64,000 nucleotides of DNA from Myxocyprinus asiaticus. Lineage: Eukaryota; Chordata; Actinopteri; Cypriniformes; Catostomidae. The notes under the pieces are model-generated. The model was not told where the DNA came from, did not search any database, and saw nothing but the letters and a program-made list of their open reading frames with translations. The stretch spans positions 27,889,931-27,953,930 of the forward strand of contig NC_059372.1 of the NCBI RefSeq assembly GCF_019703515.2, in the 5' to 3' direction. The translations under genes and the position numbers were made by a program. Of the stretch, positions 23,065-35,200 are shown in pieces. Numbering within the stretch: the stretch's first letter is position 1; every line of letters starts with the position of its first letter.

Positions 23065-26039
23065 TATATGGTAAATGAGCTTTTACATCTAGAATAACAA
23101 AAAGACCTCTAGTGCTCAGTTTCCTCAGACTTTCCCAATGTCTGATCTCTATGCTGTAAAAAGTAATTTTGCCTTTTAGTTATCATAACTTAAAATGTAG
23201 AGATAGAATAACTGCCCTCGACTGATCTTGTTGAGATAACTCAATTATCCAAGTTTTTTTACTACACCTGTGATAAGTTATCGAACTTAGAAAAATTATT
23301 ATCTGTAATCAAAAATATAAGTCAAGAGAACTACGCACATCCCGCTCACATATTCAAATTTCCAGCATGTACTGGAGCATGAATAAATTATGCAAATTGC
23401 AGTGTTACTGCGTTACCTTTACTTTTTTTTTTTTTTTACTGTTTGCTGCTCTTATTTATGCTCTTGGTTGTTGTGTTTGTTGTTACTTTCAGTTATTTGT
23501 CATGCAGCAATAATTCAAAGCTCATATTTTTACTCAGTAATGTGTTTGATGATTGTCATCATCACTGTGATTTGCGTATAAAGTGTTGAGGCCTGTATGT
23601 GTCTCCTTGACAAGTTAAGTCTGAATATGATAGAGGGATTAAAGTTGTTCTCTGATAATAAACTAGCCTTTACCATTAAATGGCAGTTTATTTTCCTTTT
23701 ATGAATGGCATAGTTATAACCACCTCTATGATTACCATCAGTAATATTAAATAATAATATAAGTAATTGAACTACTGAAGTCAAGTGAACATAAAAACAA
23801 ATTAAGCTCATTTAACAAGTCATATTGATTAAAGTCAACTTATGTTGTGCTCAAACAATTTTCCATCTTAAGTTGGCACAACAAGATACCTACTAGTTTG
23901 CAGTTAAATTAATAGATCAGTGATATGCTGTTAGACATATAATACTCAGAGAAACAGTACAGATGCCCCCTATTTTACAAACACAATACTGAACATTAGC
24001 TTGTTTATTAAACAATTCCTTCATTTCTGTCAGGTGGGGAAAATAATACTCCATTTCTGATCATAGTTTCACCAAACATGAAACACTGAATAGACGTATA
24101 ATTCAAAACTTTACTCTAAATGTCAAACTCCCTCCAGTAGGAGTCCCTATCTTCTCAAGCTTTGTAAAGGGGGGGATAAGGCTTTTTCTATAAATGTTTT
24201 GGATCCTAATTGTGTGCTTGTAAATTCTTACTTTTGTCAATCAAACATTTGTTTGTTATGAGGGAAACACCTGTGCTGTTTCTATTAATAACCTTTCATG
24301 AGCCTACACAACTATACAACTGAATTAATACCCCAACAATCTGTGTGTGGTATAAACATAAATGCACAGAAAACTTTTAATAATAAGGCGCTTAAGTTGC
24401 AGTTTAGTCAACATTGTTTTTCTTAATCCTTCGATACATTTTTATTATATTATCACATTTTGAATATTTTTTGTACAAATAAGTTACTCTGAAGCATGTG
24501 AATGGTCCCGATTCCAATTGAGAAACAATGAAACCTGTTTTGTTTTTAAACATAGAAATCAGCAAATATCAGAGGTAGAGTAGAAAGAGTGACAAATTTG
24601 TGGGTTAGAGTAAAAATGGTGTGGTTAGTGTATACATATTATTTGCATTCAGCATGTAATTTGCACTCATTGCCTTCATGATTTTGAGATTCAATGGGCT
24701 TATATACACAATATAGAACTTTAAACTCTATATTTTGAAATGTTGCTACCTACAATATTAAGATTGGAAATATACTTACATATTGATATTCATTTTGCAT
24801 ATTTACATACCTTCAATATGATTGATAATATAATTTACCATTACCCTTTTTCTTCCTTCTGTGAAAGGTTATTTCTCACCCAAAGACTGAAAATGCATAA
24901 AAAATAATAATAATAATTAAAAAAAAAAAATCACCTGGTTTTGCAAAGGTTTTTACAAGGATTCCTTAGCACTTTACTGTCAGTATATGCGCCTAGTATT
25001 GGGTGTACTGAAATGTCAAACACAATCAGCAGCTTCTTCACAAAATCCTAGCTCTCTATTTTGGTACATGAACCACTAAAATGACGTCTGAAAACACAGT
25101 TGATGGGATTTAATGACATCCACTCAGCTTTTGCATCAAAGTCCAGTTGTGTAACATTGTAATCAAATGGAGATTTCCGCCCACTGTACAACCTTTCTTT
25201 TTAAACTGCCAGGACTTCTAATGATTTGGCCTAATAGCCAATATTCAAATACCTTAGACAATTCAATCCAATTCACAGTGTCTTCTACACACAATTTATC
25301 TGATCTGTGTACCGGGAAAACACAGCTGTCTGTCCTTCTGGTTTGTGTACGATTCTCTCTCAGTCTAGAGTGTGTACCCCCATAACTAAGCTGCCACTAC
25401 TATATTCCCACACTCATAGCCCAATGGATGATCCATTTCTCAAATTTGACATTCTGATGTGCAGCATCTTGCCGCCGGTCTTCTGCAGCTGTCCAAAGTG
25501 CAGCCAGATGACCATTTGTCCATTCTTCATGCATTGTTCATATGCTTTTTTTCTGTTCCCATTCACGTTTTCCGCATATACTTTGTACTGTAAAATCTGA
25601 TATAATCCTGTCATGCTAATCTTTGAGAACATTGAGAGACATAAAAGAAACATGTTGAAGAATGGAGGTCTTCCTCAGTATGATTCAGACAGATACAGTA
25701 TGGCCACTCCATGATTTCATGTGACAGACTAAACTAAATGGACAGCTATAAGTAAAATCCACTGGTCTTGGCACTGTAATGTTGTCTTAGTAACTGAGTG
25801 CTTTTTTAGCAGTGTGGTGTCATTGTTGACATATTAGCAACTTCAGACTGTGTAATTGCCATTAATGTACCTGAATGTGGTAAAGAATTTGAATTTGAAT
25901 TTGTTGTCTTTGAACTGGAGCCTGCACACTAGGACATGTGTGGACATTACCATGTGTGTTGTCCAGCCAACACGTCAGTCGATGAAGCTGCATTGGCCTT
26001 TGGCTGTGTCCTGTATGTATGGTGGATTCTGGGAAAAGG
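23065..26039. other. Intergenic between the two genes
   Basis: No supported gene. It contains a poly-T tract (about 23408-23426) and a degenerate repeat mirrored near 23160-23300 and 23820-23900 (CAACTTAAGTTGG-like). The stretch just below 26040 should hold the receptor's 3' UTR on the minus strand, but no convincing poly(A) signal was located. Confidence 0.5.
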
Positions 26040-26242
26040 TCAATAAATAGAGTCCTTGGCAGTGGTGGATGTGTGAGTGGTGGTGGAATCATCTGGTAGG
26101 GAACCTCGGCGTGGTGACCCGGTGTGGCAGCCTAGCAGGGCGACCAGTTCTCTGGACACACTGCTGGAGAAGGCGGTGTAAATCCATGGGTTAGTGCAGG
26201 AGTTTAGACTGGCCAATAGCATCAGAATAGTGAAAGCTGCTC
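26040..26242 (-). CDS. avpr2-like: Receptor coding exon 5: TM7 and C-tail
   Basis: Residues 491-557 with stop at 26040-26042. Acceptor CTCATGCAG, phase 1. Contains [10 protein letters not shown] and a Ser/Thr-rich tail ending AKDSIY. That ending resembles the AKDTSS end of human V2 and is a likely kinase/arrestin target. Only one Cys (LLGC) sits at the usual palmitoylation spot. Confidence 0.93.
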
Positions 26243-29200
26243 CTGCATGAGAGATAAAGGCAAATTTAAACACAGGAATCAACAGAATACCTGTGGCCTT
26301 AGCACATACCTATGTATTTATTGCATAAGGTTTGTAGCATCTTTGTTAAATATTATGAGCAAAAGCATGGATAAGGTATATATAGAATTAAGCCTTCAGG
26401 AACATTACTGTATATGGCCCTATCATATTACATGTTCATTATATGCTTCAGGGTTAATTAATGCTCATTCGGGGATGGAAACATACATTCACACCAGTGT
26501 TAATTTTTTCTAATGAAAGCTATGATGAAAACTATTTGTGAATATTGTGAACTTCTTTCTATTAGAAAAAACTATTTACCTATACAAAATCCACTTTTCA
26601 TCGCAAATTTAGGATTAAATGTTTCCAATAGCTAAGGAAAATGCTTTAGTAGTAGGTAGGCTACATTGTAATTACATCGCAGCTCTGTAGCTCCATACAA
26701 TGCAAGTGAATGGATATCAGGCTTTTGAAGCACCAAAAAGGAGATCAAGGAGATTTTCCACTGTGCATCTTGCCATTGCAGTCTCTATGCACGATCATGA
26801 TTTCAAGCTCAATTACACTTCCTAGTGCTTGACACATAGGCAAAGGGCTAGATGGCGCTGTAGGAAGTGTAATCGAGCTTGAAATCATGATCGCCAAGGA
26901 GAATGCTGTCAAGATGTACAGTGAAAAGGAGTTACATTTTGGTAGCATACCAACTGGAACGCTTTAGAAGATATTGATTAAACCATTGGAGAAAAATGGA
27001 TTACTTTTATGCTGACTTTATTTCCTCAAAGGGTGAGTAAATGATGAGAGAATTTTTATTTTTGGGTGAACAAACCCTTTAAGACTGTTATTACTGAACA
27101 ACTCACATGTACATTTTAGTCCAATAAAACTACACTAAATGGCCACTTTATTAGGTAGGTCTACACCCACCTAAGATGTTCCTCCAGAAAAGCCTGAATT
27201 CTTTCTAACATAGATTCAATACGGTGCTTGAAACATTTGCTAGATATTCTGGTCATAAAGGGTCAGCATGCTCATGGTTAGCAACAATACTCAGGGTGGC
27301 AGTGGAATTAAAACAATCCTCAGTTGGTATCAAAGGGCCTAATGTGTGCAAAGAACAACGTGGTCTCATTTGCAAAATTATTTTTACTTGGCTTTTTATA
27401 TGTATCATTGCAGTTTCCAGGTGAATTTAATACTAGAGGTGTTAAAACAATGACTTTTATTTCCTTTTCACACAAATCACAATTAAAACATCAGATTATC
27501 AGTTCATAAACTCTTCACTTCGCCCTGTTCCTTACACGTTCCTTAACAATCTTCTGACACCAAAACATTTATGTATAGCGCATGACATGTAAGGCAATCA
27601 TGATCCTGTCCAACCCATCTGTTGAACACAACCTCACCATTAATCTTGGTTCAACTACACTAATGCCAACCAGGACAGCTCGGAACCTGGGAGTGGTGGT
27701 AGATGACCAACTAAACTTCAATGCCCATATCTCATCAACCTCACGGCCTTGCAGCTCCTGGTCCATGCTCTAGTCATTTCAAGATTGGACTACTGTAATA
27801 CTCTGTTGGCCGGCCTCCCAGCTAGTATGATTAAGCCATTGCAGATGGTCAGAACGCAGCAGCGTGTCTGGTCTTCAATCAGCCAAAGAGGGCTCATTTC
27901 ACCCACTCTTGATTTCAGTCCACTGGTTACCTGTAGCTTCCCGCATCAAATTCAAGGCTTTGACTCTGGCCTTCAGGACAGCCTGTGGAACAGCACCCTT
28001 TTCCTTCAATTCACACCTCCAGGTCTATGTCCCATCTTGCTCTCTGCAGTCAATGAATGAGCGGCGCCTGGTGGTCCCGCTGCATAGAGGCACAAAGTCT
28101 ATTTCACGATCATTCACTTTCTCTGTTCCTCTGTGGTGGATTGAGCTTCCAACCTCCACACAATCTGTTGAAACCATCTCAACATTCAAGAACCAGCTGA
28201 AAACATCTGTTCTGAGAGCACTTAACCAATCCACACTAAGGGTTTTATTTTCATGAATGTGCAAAGCACAGTGCTACGCGCTATGACCGTGTGCAACGTC
28301 TTATCCAATGTTCCTGAGAGCGCTAATTCTAAGTGCAATTTTTGTGCCAGCGCAAAGCGCAAATGGGCATGGGTGGGAGTGTTTGCGCTTCTGTGGGTGT
28401 AGGCGCGCAAACTGTGGGTGTTTTGTATGCAAATGAAGTGGCGCAAAGCGCAATTTGCTATTTTCCTAAGAATTTGGTCATTGCGCTAAAGGGTTTCTCA
28501 AACTTTTTTGAACCAAGGACCCCTTTCATAACCCCAAATTCTTTGCGGACCCCCGCCCCACCACCACCACCACCATCACAACAAATATTATATTATTTAC
28601 TAGAAGTATAAAAATGATCTCAGTGAGTTCCAATAAGAACGGCCAGGCACTGCTGTCCTTTTGTGTCAGGCTTCTGTGTGCAAAGTGTTTCAATTACATT
28701 TACATCCAGCGATTGTACGGCAATTTACAAGTGAGATATACAACAATACAAAGGATTCAAATCAAAGACAGCAGAAACAAACACCATAAAATGAAGTTAG
28801 GGAGACAGTCTGTTGCTCAGCTGAGGTTTTAGTGCCATCTGCAGGATTAAACATCACAGAGAACACCATAAATTATTATAATTTCCCCCTATGGTCAAAG
28901 CATGAGTTTAAAGATGAGTAAAGGACCATATTCTTATGAAGAAAAATAAACAGTTGAGGACTGATTATTTTGTTTTTATTTGTTATATCTCATTATTGTT
29001 GATAATTAAATAACAGTAACGATACAATAACACAATCTAATCATTATTTAATGTTTCAAATTATGTCAAATTATTGCTTTTCTGCAAATAAAAGGAAGGA
29101 AGGAAGAATAAAAAGTTTTCATAAGTAGGCCTATTCCTACATCTCTTCCGTTCGGCAGCGGACGGGACGATTTATATTCACATAAATGACAGTTATACTG

Positions 29201-32200
29201 AAGTGAAAAAAATATATATTGTATACTGCATAAATACAATGAAATTACTTAATATTGACCACTATTAGACAGATGGTATGGTTAAAATAAGGGACACTGT
29301 GTGAGAAAATATATGATCGCTTTTGACGTGAAGCTGGATCGTCAATTGTCATATTATACTAACTTATAATATGACAGTAGTATACTTTATCTAGCAAGAT
29401 TAACCAAAATAAGTATATATGGTCAGAAATTAGCATTTGCTAAGCCAGTGCTGGTCTATGGCTTGTGAATATTCACCCTCCCTGTGGTTGATAACTTAAA
29501 ATACATGTTGTTAAATCCCTTCTTCTTTTTAATGGATGGAAAACTCGATATATCGAGTAGTTTTTTTTAAAAATTTGCTTACAACACTGCAACACAATGT
29601 TCACAATTCCGGGATTTCCCACAGATCCCCTGGCTATTTGAAAAGGACCCCCGGGGGTCCGTGGACCCCAGTTTGAGAAACGATACGCTAAGATGTTTCA
29701 ATACCACCTCTTAATTCTGCGCAAAGTCCAAATTCAGTTTCTGCATTTGCATTTTGGAGATTTCACCAGCAGATGGTGATAAAGTTTGTGTCCAAATTCA
29801 AAAAATATAGAACATCAAATAACTTCTTAACCATCGCTTTTGAAGCCATTTGTTGAAACAAAAAAAGATTTTTGTTACATTTCCTAGAGGTCATGGTTTA
29901 TTTTTTTTTAATGATTATTATTATTTTTATTGTTATGTTTATGTCACTGCAAAAGAGTAAAATGTTTGGATTTGGTATGATTTTTTTTTTTTTTTAAACA
30001 CTTCGTTATTTTGATAATATATTGTCATTTTGTTTGAAGTGTAATTTTAATTTAGAAATATTTTAGTTTTTTCGTGTTTCAATAAATGTATTACATTTTT
30101 CAAAATCAATGTCAGACAACCGGTAGAAGTGAAGTGCGTGCCGATACAATCACTGTTAAGACTAGCCATGATTTGTGTGTCAGTAGATGAAAATGATTAA
30201 TAATATTTACATTCTCTGCAATTTAACAGAGCCTATATCCATATCCTGAACCACATTTTCCATGCATATAAAACAAACGTGTCCCATTTAACAAGGAAAT
30301 AATATAAATCCATATTTTTAGTTTTCCAATTCAGTGCATACAGTCCATTTACACTGCCAACTTCTTATGAATGTACTGTCTTTGTTTATATCACTGATAC
30401 TTGACAGGGAATGGAATGTATAATAGGACGGAGACGGTGCCGGAGACCCGATTAGCGCCTTGCGTGCACGATTTCACCAAACCCACTTGCGCAAAGACCT
30501 AGTTCACGCTTGCACGAAAATACCAACACTTCATGGCCATGCTCATTGACTTTGCACTTATGAGTTAAGGCATTGTGCTGTGCTTAATGCTTGCACACTT
30601 AAAATAGGGCCCTATATGCACTTACTTAATATTAAACAATGTTTAAAAAAGCTTCTAAGCTAACTTCACTACTCCAGCCACTTTGAGAACCTAGCAGTGC
30701 GATACTGCAGATATTGTACAACAAATTGCTTGCTATGTTCCTCATTTGTAAGTCGCTTTTGATAAAAGTGTCTGGTAAATGACTAAATATAATGTAAAAA
30801 TGTAATGATACAATTTAATGGTTTCATTACATAACCAACTACATTTACAAGCTTTTTTGGGCACAATCAAACTGCACAGTAGCTCAAGAGATAGAGCATT
30901 GCGTTTGCGATGCAAAGGACCAGGGTACAAGTCCTGAAGTACGTACGTGTCCTGAAGTGCACAAAAGTCGACACGTGCCAAAAGTGTCATAAAAGCACAA
31001 CAAAATGAAGTGGCTGCTTCAGCTATTGCATTTTTCATCTCACATTTGCTTTTATGACACTATTGGTTAAGTTTAGGTTTAAGGTTTAGGGTAGGGAGGT
31101 AGGATTTGTTGTTTCTCGCTTTCACCACACAGTGAACATTCCACCTCAGAACTGATGTGACATGTATAAGGAACCACCTAACATAATTTAGCAAAACTGT
31201 CACCACAGTCAATTTTCAGGAGATCAAGCTGGCCAAAAAAAAAAAAAAAGAAAATACCCACAGCATGACACCACCACAACATGCCTGAACCATTGACGAG
31301 GCACGATGGATCCATGGTTTCATGTAGTTTATGCCAATTTGTAACCCTACCATCTGTATTGGAAATGTGTGAATCACAGGAGATCAGCAGTTACAGAAAA
31401 ACTTGAACCACCCCATCTGGCACCAACAATCATTCCACGGTCAAAGTCAATTAGATCACATTTCTTCCCTATTCTCATGTTTGGTTTAAACAATAGCTGA
31501 ACCTCTTGACCATGTCTGCATGCTTTTATGCATTAGGTTGTTGTCACATGATTGGCTGATTAGATATTTGCATTAATTAGCAGGTGTACAGAAGTACCTA
31601 ATAAAGTGGCCACTGAGTGTAGACTAAAACCAAGAATTTTCAAAAGACTGAGAGCTGAGCCTATTTCTAAAACTAAATAAAAATATATATTACAATTTTA
31701 ATGATTCACAGTATTAAAGGATGTACATTTTCATATTTCTCTTAAGTGAAAATTGTGGTGATTTTTCATAGTGCTTTGGTTACCAGGTGAGTCACTAGTC
31801 AAACTGTGCAGAAAGTCCAGTCTAACACAGAGGTGTTAATACCAGTGAGATTACACAACCCTTAGGCGGGTGTGCAGGTGTTTGACTGTTTACATGTTAA
31901 AAGGAAAGAGAGAGGGTGGAAAATAATAAGGAACACTTTTCAAACATATTTGATAATTCCCGCTCAAGGAGTTCCAACCTTGCTCCAAACACCTCCCTGC
32001 AATTTTCGAGCAAACCTGAATAATTTGAACTCATTCATGTGTTTTTGATTAGAGCTAGAACTAACCTCTGTTGGATGTTAGATTTCTGAGAACAGGCACC
32101 TCTGTTTTGGGAAACTGGGAATATATTTGGGAATTTATTGCTTGTCTAGTTATCTACCACTACCACAAAGAGAGCATTGATTAAATGCATAAGTGTTGCC

Positions 32201-35200
32201 TGTTTTTGAAGCACTCAACAGAACTAAAACAAACAGTGGGAATATAAGAAGGCCACTTATTCCATATTATTGCAATAGTGACTGCACACATTTTCAGCTG
32301 CATTGGTTTTAGGAGGAAACTTTCCCATTAATTTTCCTAATAAGGATTTAATTAAATTCTTCAATAAAGACATTCTAAGACTTGAACCAAACTAACCAGC
32401 TCCGAGATGAATGACAACATTACAAACTTCGATATGAAGTGAAAAAGTATGTGAAATTGAAAAAAGACTGGGTACATGACTTTGTATTTAATGTATTTTG
32501 AGGCAATGAACTATGCATCACAATGAAGCATTGTGAATAGCATTATTGAATTAGAAAAGACTGTAAAATACAAAACTATTGACTTATAGTCATTGATTAT
32601 CAAAACAATTAGTATACACTGATGAACCAAAACATTATGACCACCTGACTAATATGCAGTTGGTCCTCTGCATGCCGCCAAATCAGCGCTGACCCGCCGA
32701 GGCATGGACCCTACAAGACCCCTGAAGGTGTCCTGTGGTATCTGGCACCAAGACATTAGCAGCAGATCCTTCAAGTCCAGTAAGTTGCGAGGTGGAGCCG
32801 GGGTGGATTGGGCTTGTTGGTCCGGCACATCCCACAGATGCTCAATCGGACTGAGATCTGGGGAATTTGGAGGCCAGGGCAACACCTTGAACTCTTCATC
32901 ATGTTCCTCAAACCGTTCCCGAACAATGTGTGCAGTGTGGCAGGGTCACTGCCATCAGGGAACACCATTGCCATGAAGGGGTGTACCTGGTCTGCAACAA
33001 TGTTTAGGTAGGTGGCACATGTCAAGTTGACACCGTCATGAATAGCCGGACCCAGGGTTTCCCAGCAGAACATTACCCAGTGCATCACACTCCCTCCATC
33101 GGCTTGTTGTCCCCCACAGAGCATCATAGTGCCATCACTTCCCCAGGTAAATGGTTTACACATACACAGCCGTCCACGTGATGTAAAAGAAAATGGGACT
33201 CATCAGACCAGGTGACCTTCTTCCACTGGAGGAAGGGTGGTGGAGGGATGCTGGAAGAATCGTCACAGGAGTGAGGTAAGTTGCTGCTCATATGTGTTTG
33301 CTTGATTATTTGACGGGACTAGCTTGACAAGCTCCTCCCAAACTTTTGTTTAGAACTCCATAAACATTTTCTGTGACTTGTGCCACAGTAGACCTGTTGG
33401 TTCAGACCAGACAGAATAGCCTTTTGGGTGCCCAACACCCTGTCGCCGGTTTGTGGTTTGTCCCTCCTTGGACCACTGTCAGTAGGTACTCACCACTGCT
33501 GACCGGGAGCACACCACAAGCCTTGCCATTTCAGAGATGCTCTGACCCAGTCGTCTGGCCATAACAATTTGGCCCTTGTCAAAGTCGCTCAGGTCTTTAC
33601 TCCTTCCCATTTCTCGTGCATTCAACGCATTGACTACGAGAACTGACTGTTCACTTACCATCTAATCTACCCAGACCTTGACATATGGCCTTGTTAGGAG
33701 ATGATCAGCGTTATTCACTTCACCAGTGAGTGGTCATAATGTTTTGGCTCATCGGTGTATATATTGAGTATTATAACTAGATCTCTTTTACTGTGGTTTA
33801 TACTTCCATGGTAACAGTGTATTCTCTGATTGGTTGATCTCTCTTCAGGATTATGGGTTGTGTAGTTCTTCACCGGGAATTTGCTATTAAACATGATTCT
33901 TTAAAAAGAAAGCTGAAATCACATTGACTGATATTGTTAAGCATATATCATCACTTAACAATATTGGAGCTCATGCAAGGTCAGTCTTAAAAGGTTTATA
34001 GTATACGTTATCAGTTTCAAAAAATATTAATTTCTCTGTAGAGGAAATTAATGGGATTAAACTGTTGTGCTCTATATGAACCTGTTTACAAACCCAGTAT
34101 AATTTTGTTAGCACCCAAGAAGCCCTATTGTGTTACTGTGTAATATATGAATATTATCTGTTTGCTTGAACTCTGACCTTGGTCTGGTGGGTTGGGGTCC
34201 CAGGCTGCCCATAACTGAACAATAAAGAAAGGAGACCAGCAGATGGTGTAGACTAGCACAATGACAAGAGTCATCCTCACCGTCTTAGACATGGCCTTAC
34301 TCACACCTGGGAAAGGTGGCGGGTGCGAGTGCTCAGTGGGTAGGGGAAAGTCTGCAGCATCTGGAAGCACATCTGGCCACAGCTCAGAAGCTCCAGAGAT
34401 GTTTGATTGTCCAGCCAATGAAAAGGTGGCACTAGGTCTTGCACACACGGTATTGTCTGACAGTAATTGAGAGTGGGAGGAGTCAGAGAGATAGCTGGGG
34501 GTGTTGACTGGAGTGGTGTTTTGCAAGTGAGGTGTGATGGATGGGGAAAGGCTATCTGAAGATGGGAGTGGTCTAAAGCAGGGCTCGCACATAGAGGTAC
34601 TGCAAGGCAAAGTCTGAGAGAAGTCATCATATAAGCTTTGGAGGTCTGCAGGAGAGGAAGAGGGATGAGAAGGGCTACAGAGAGCTTGGCTGAGACTGTT
34701 GTCATCATGGTGGTTGTGTCTGCTCTGTCTGTCTCTCTCTCTGCCCATTCCCCTACTGCATCCATCCCGTTGAGGAAATTTGAAGAAGACAGAGTTCCTC
34801 TTAAATTCTGCTGTCACCACCCGCTCTGACTTCAGGTAGATGTTGTCATGGATCTCTCTGAAGATGCGAATCTGAGCAGAAAATGATATATAGTACATAA
34901 AGCAATCTTCAAATAATTATTCCAGCATTGGCATCATGTTGTTCCTTGTGGTAGATCTAATTGTGGTAAATCTAATTCCCATAAAAAATGCAAAATCACT
35001 GACTCTCACATAGTAGACAACCGTCTGTTGCTGAGTCACGTTAACTTAAAAGAAAGCCCTGTGGTAAAAAAAAATGGGGGGTTCGGGGGGAGTGAGGAGA
35101 AGAATGGGGTGGAGATACCTGACAGACAGTGATGATTAAGGCTGGCAGTATAAACACAGCCACAGTCATCCAGGTGACATATGCTTTAAGGCCCCATGGC

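Larger units (their letters stand above)
27580..30810 (+). mobile_element. LINE (L2-like) 3' end split by a MITE
   Basis: At 27580-28238 frames encode the C-terminal part of a LINE ORF2: [57 protein letters not shown]. Several frameshifts separate them. The 3' tail resumes at 30614 and includes AAGTCGCTTTTGATAAAAGT and GTAAATGACTAAATA, a typical fish L2 tail. It is oriented opposite to the receptor gene. Confidence 0.75.

Noticed and set aside
25307..25653. Overlapping open frames just below the receptor's last exon
   Set aside because: No homology and no acceptor linking them to the receptor; they probably lie in 3' UTR or intergenic DNA.
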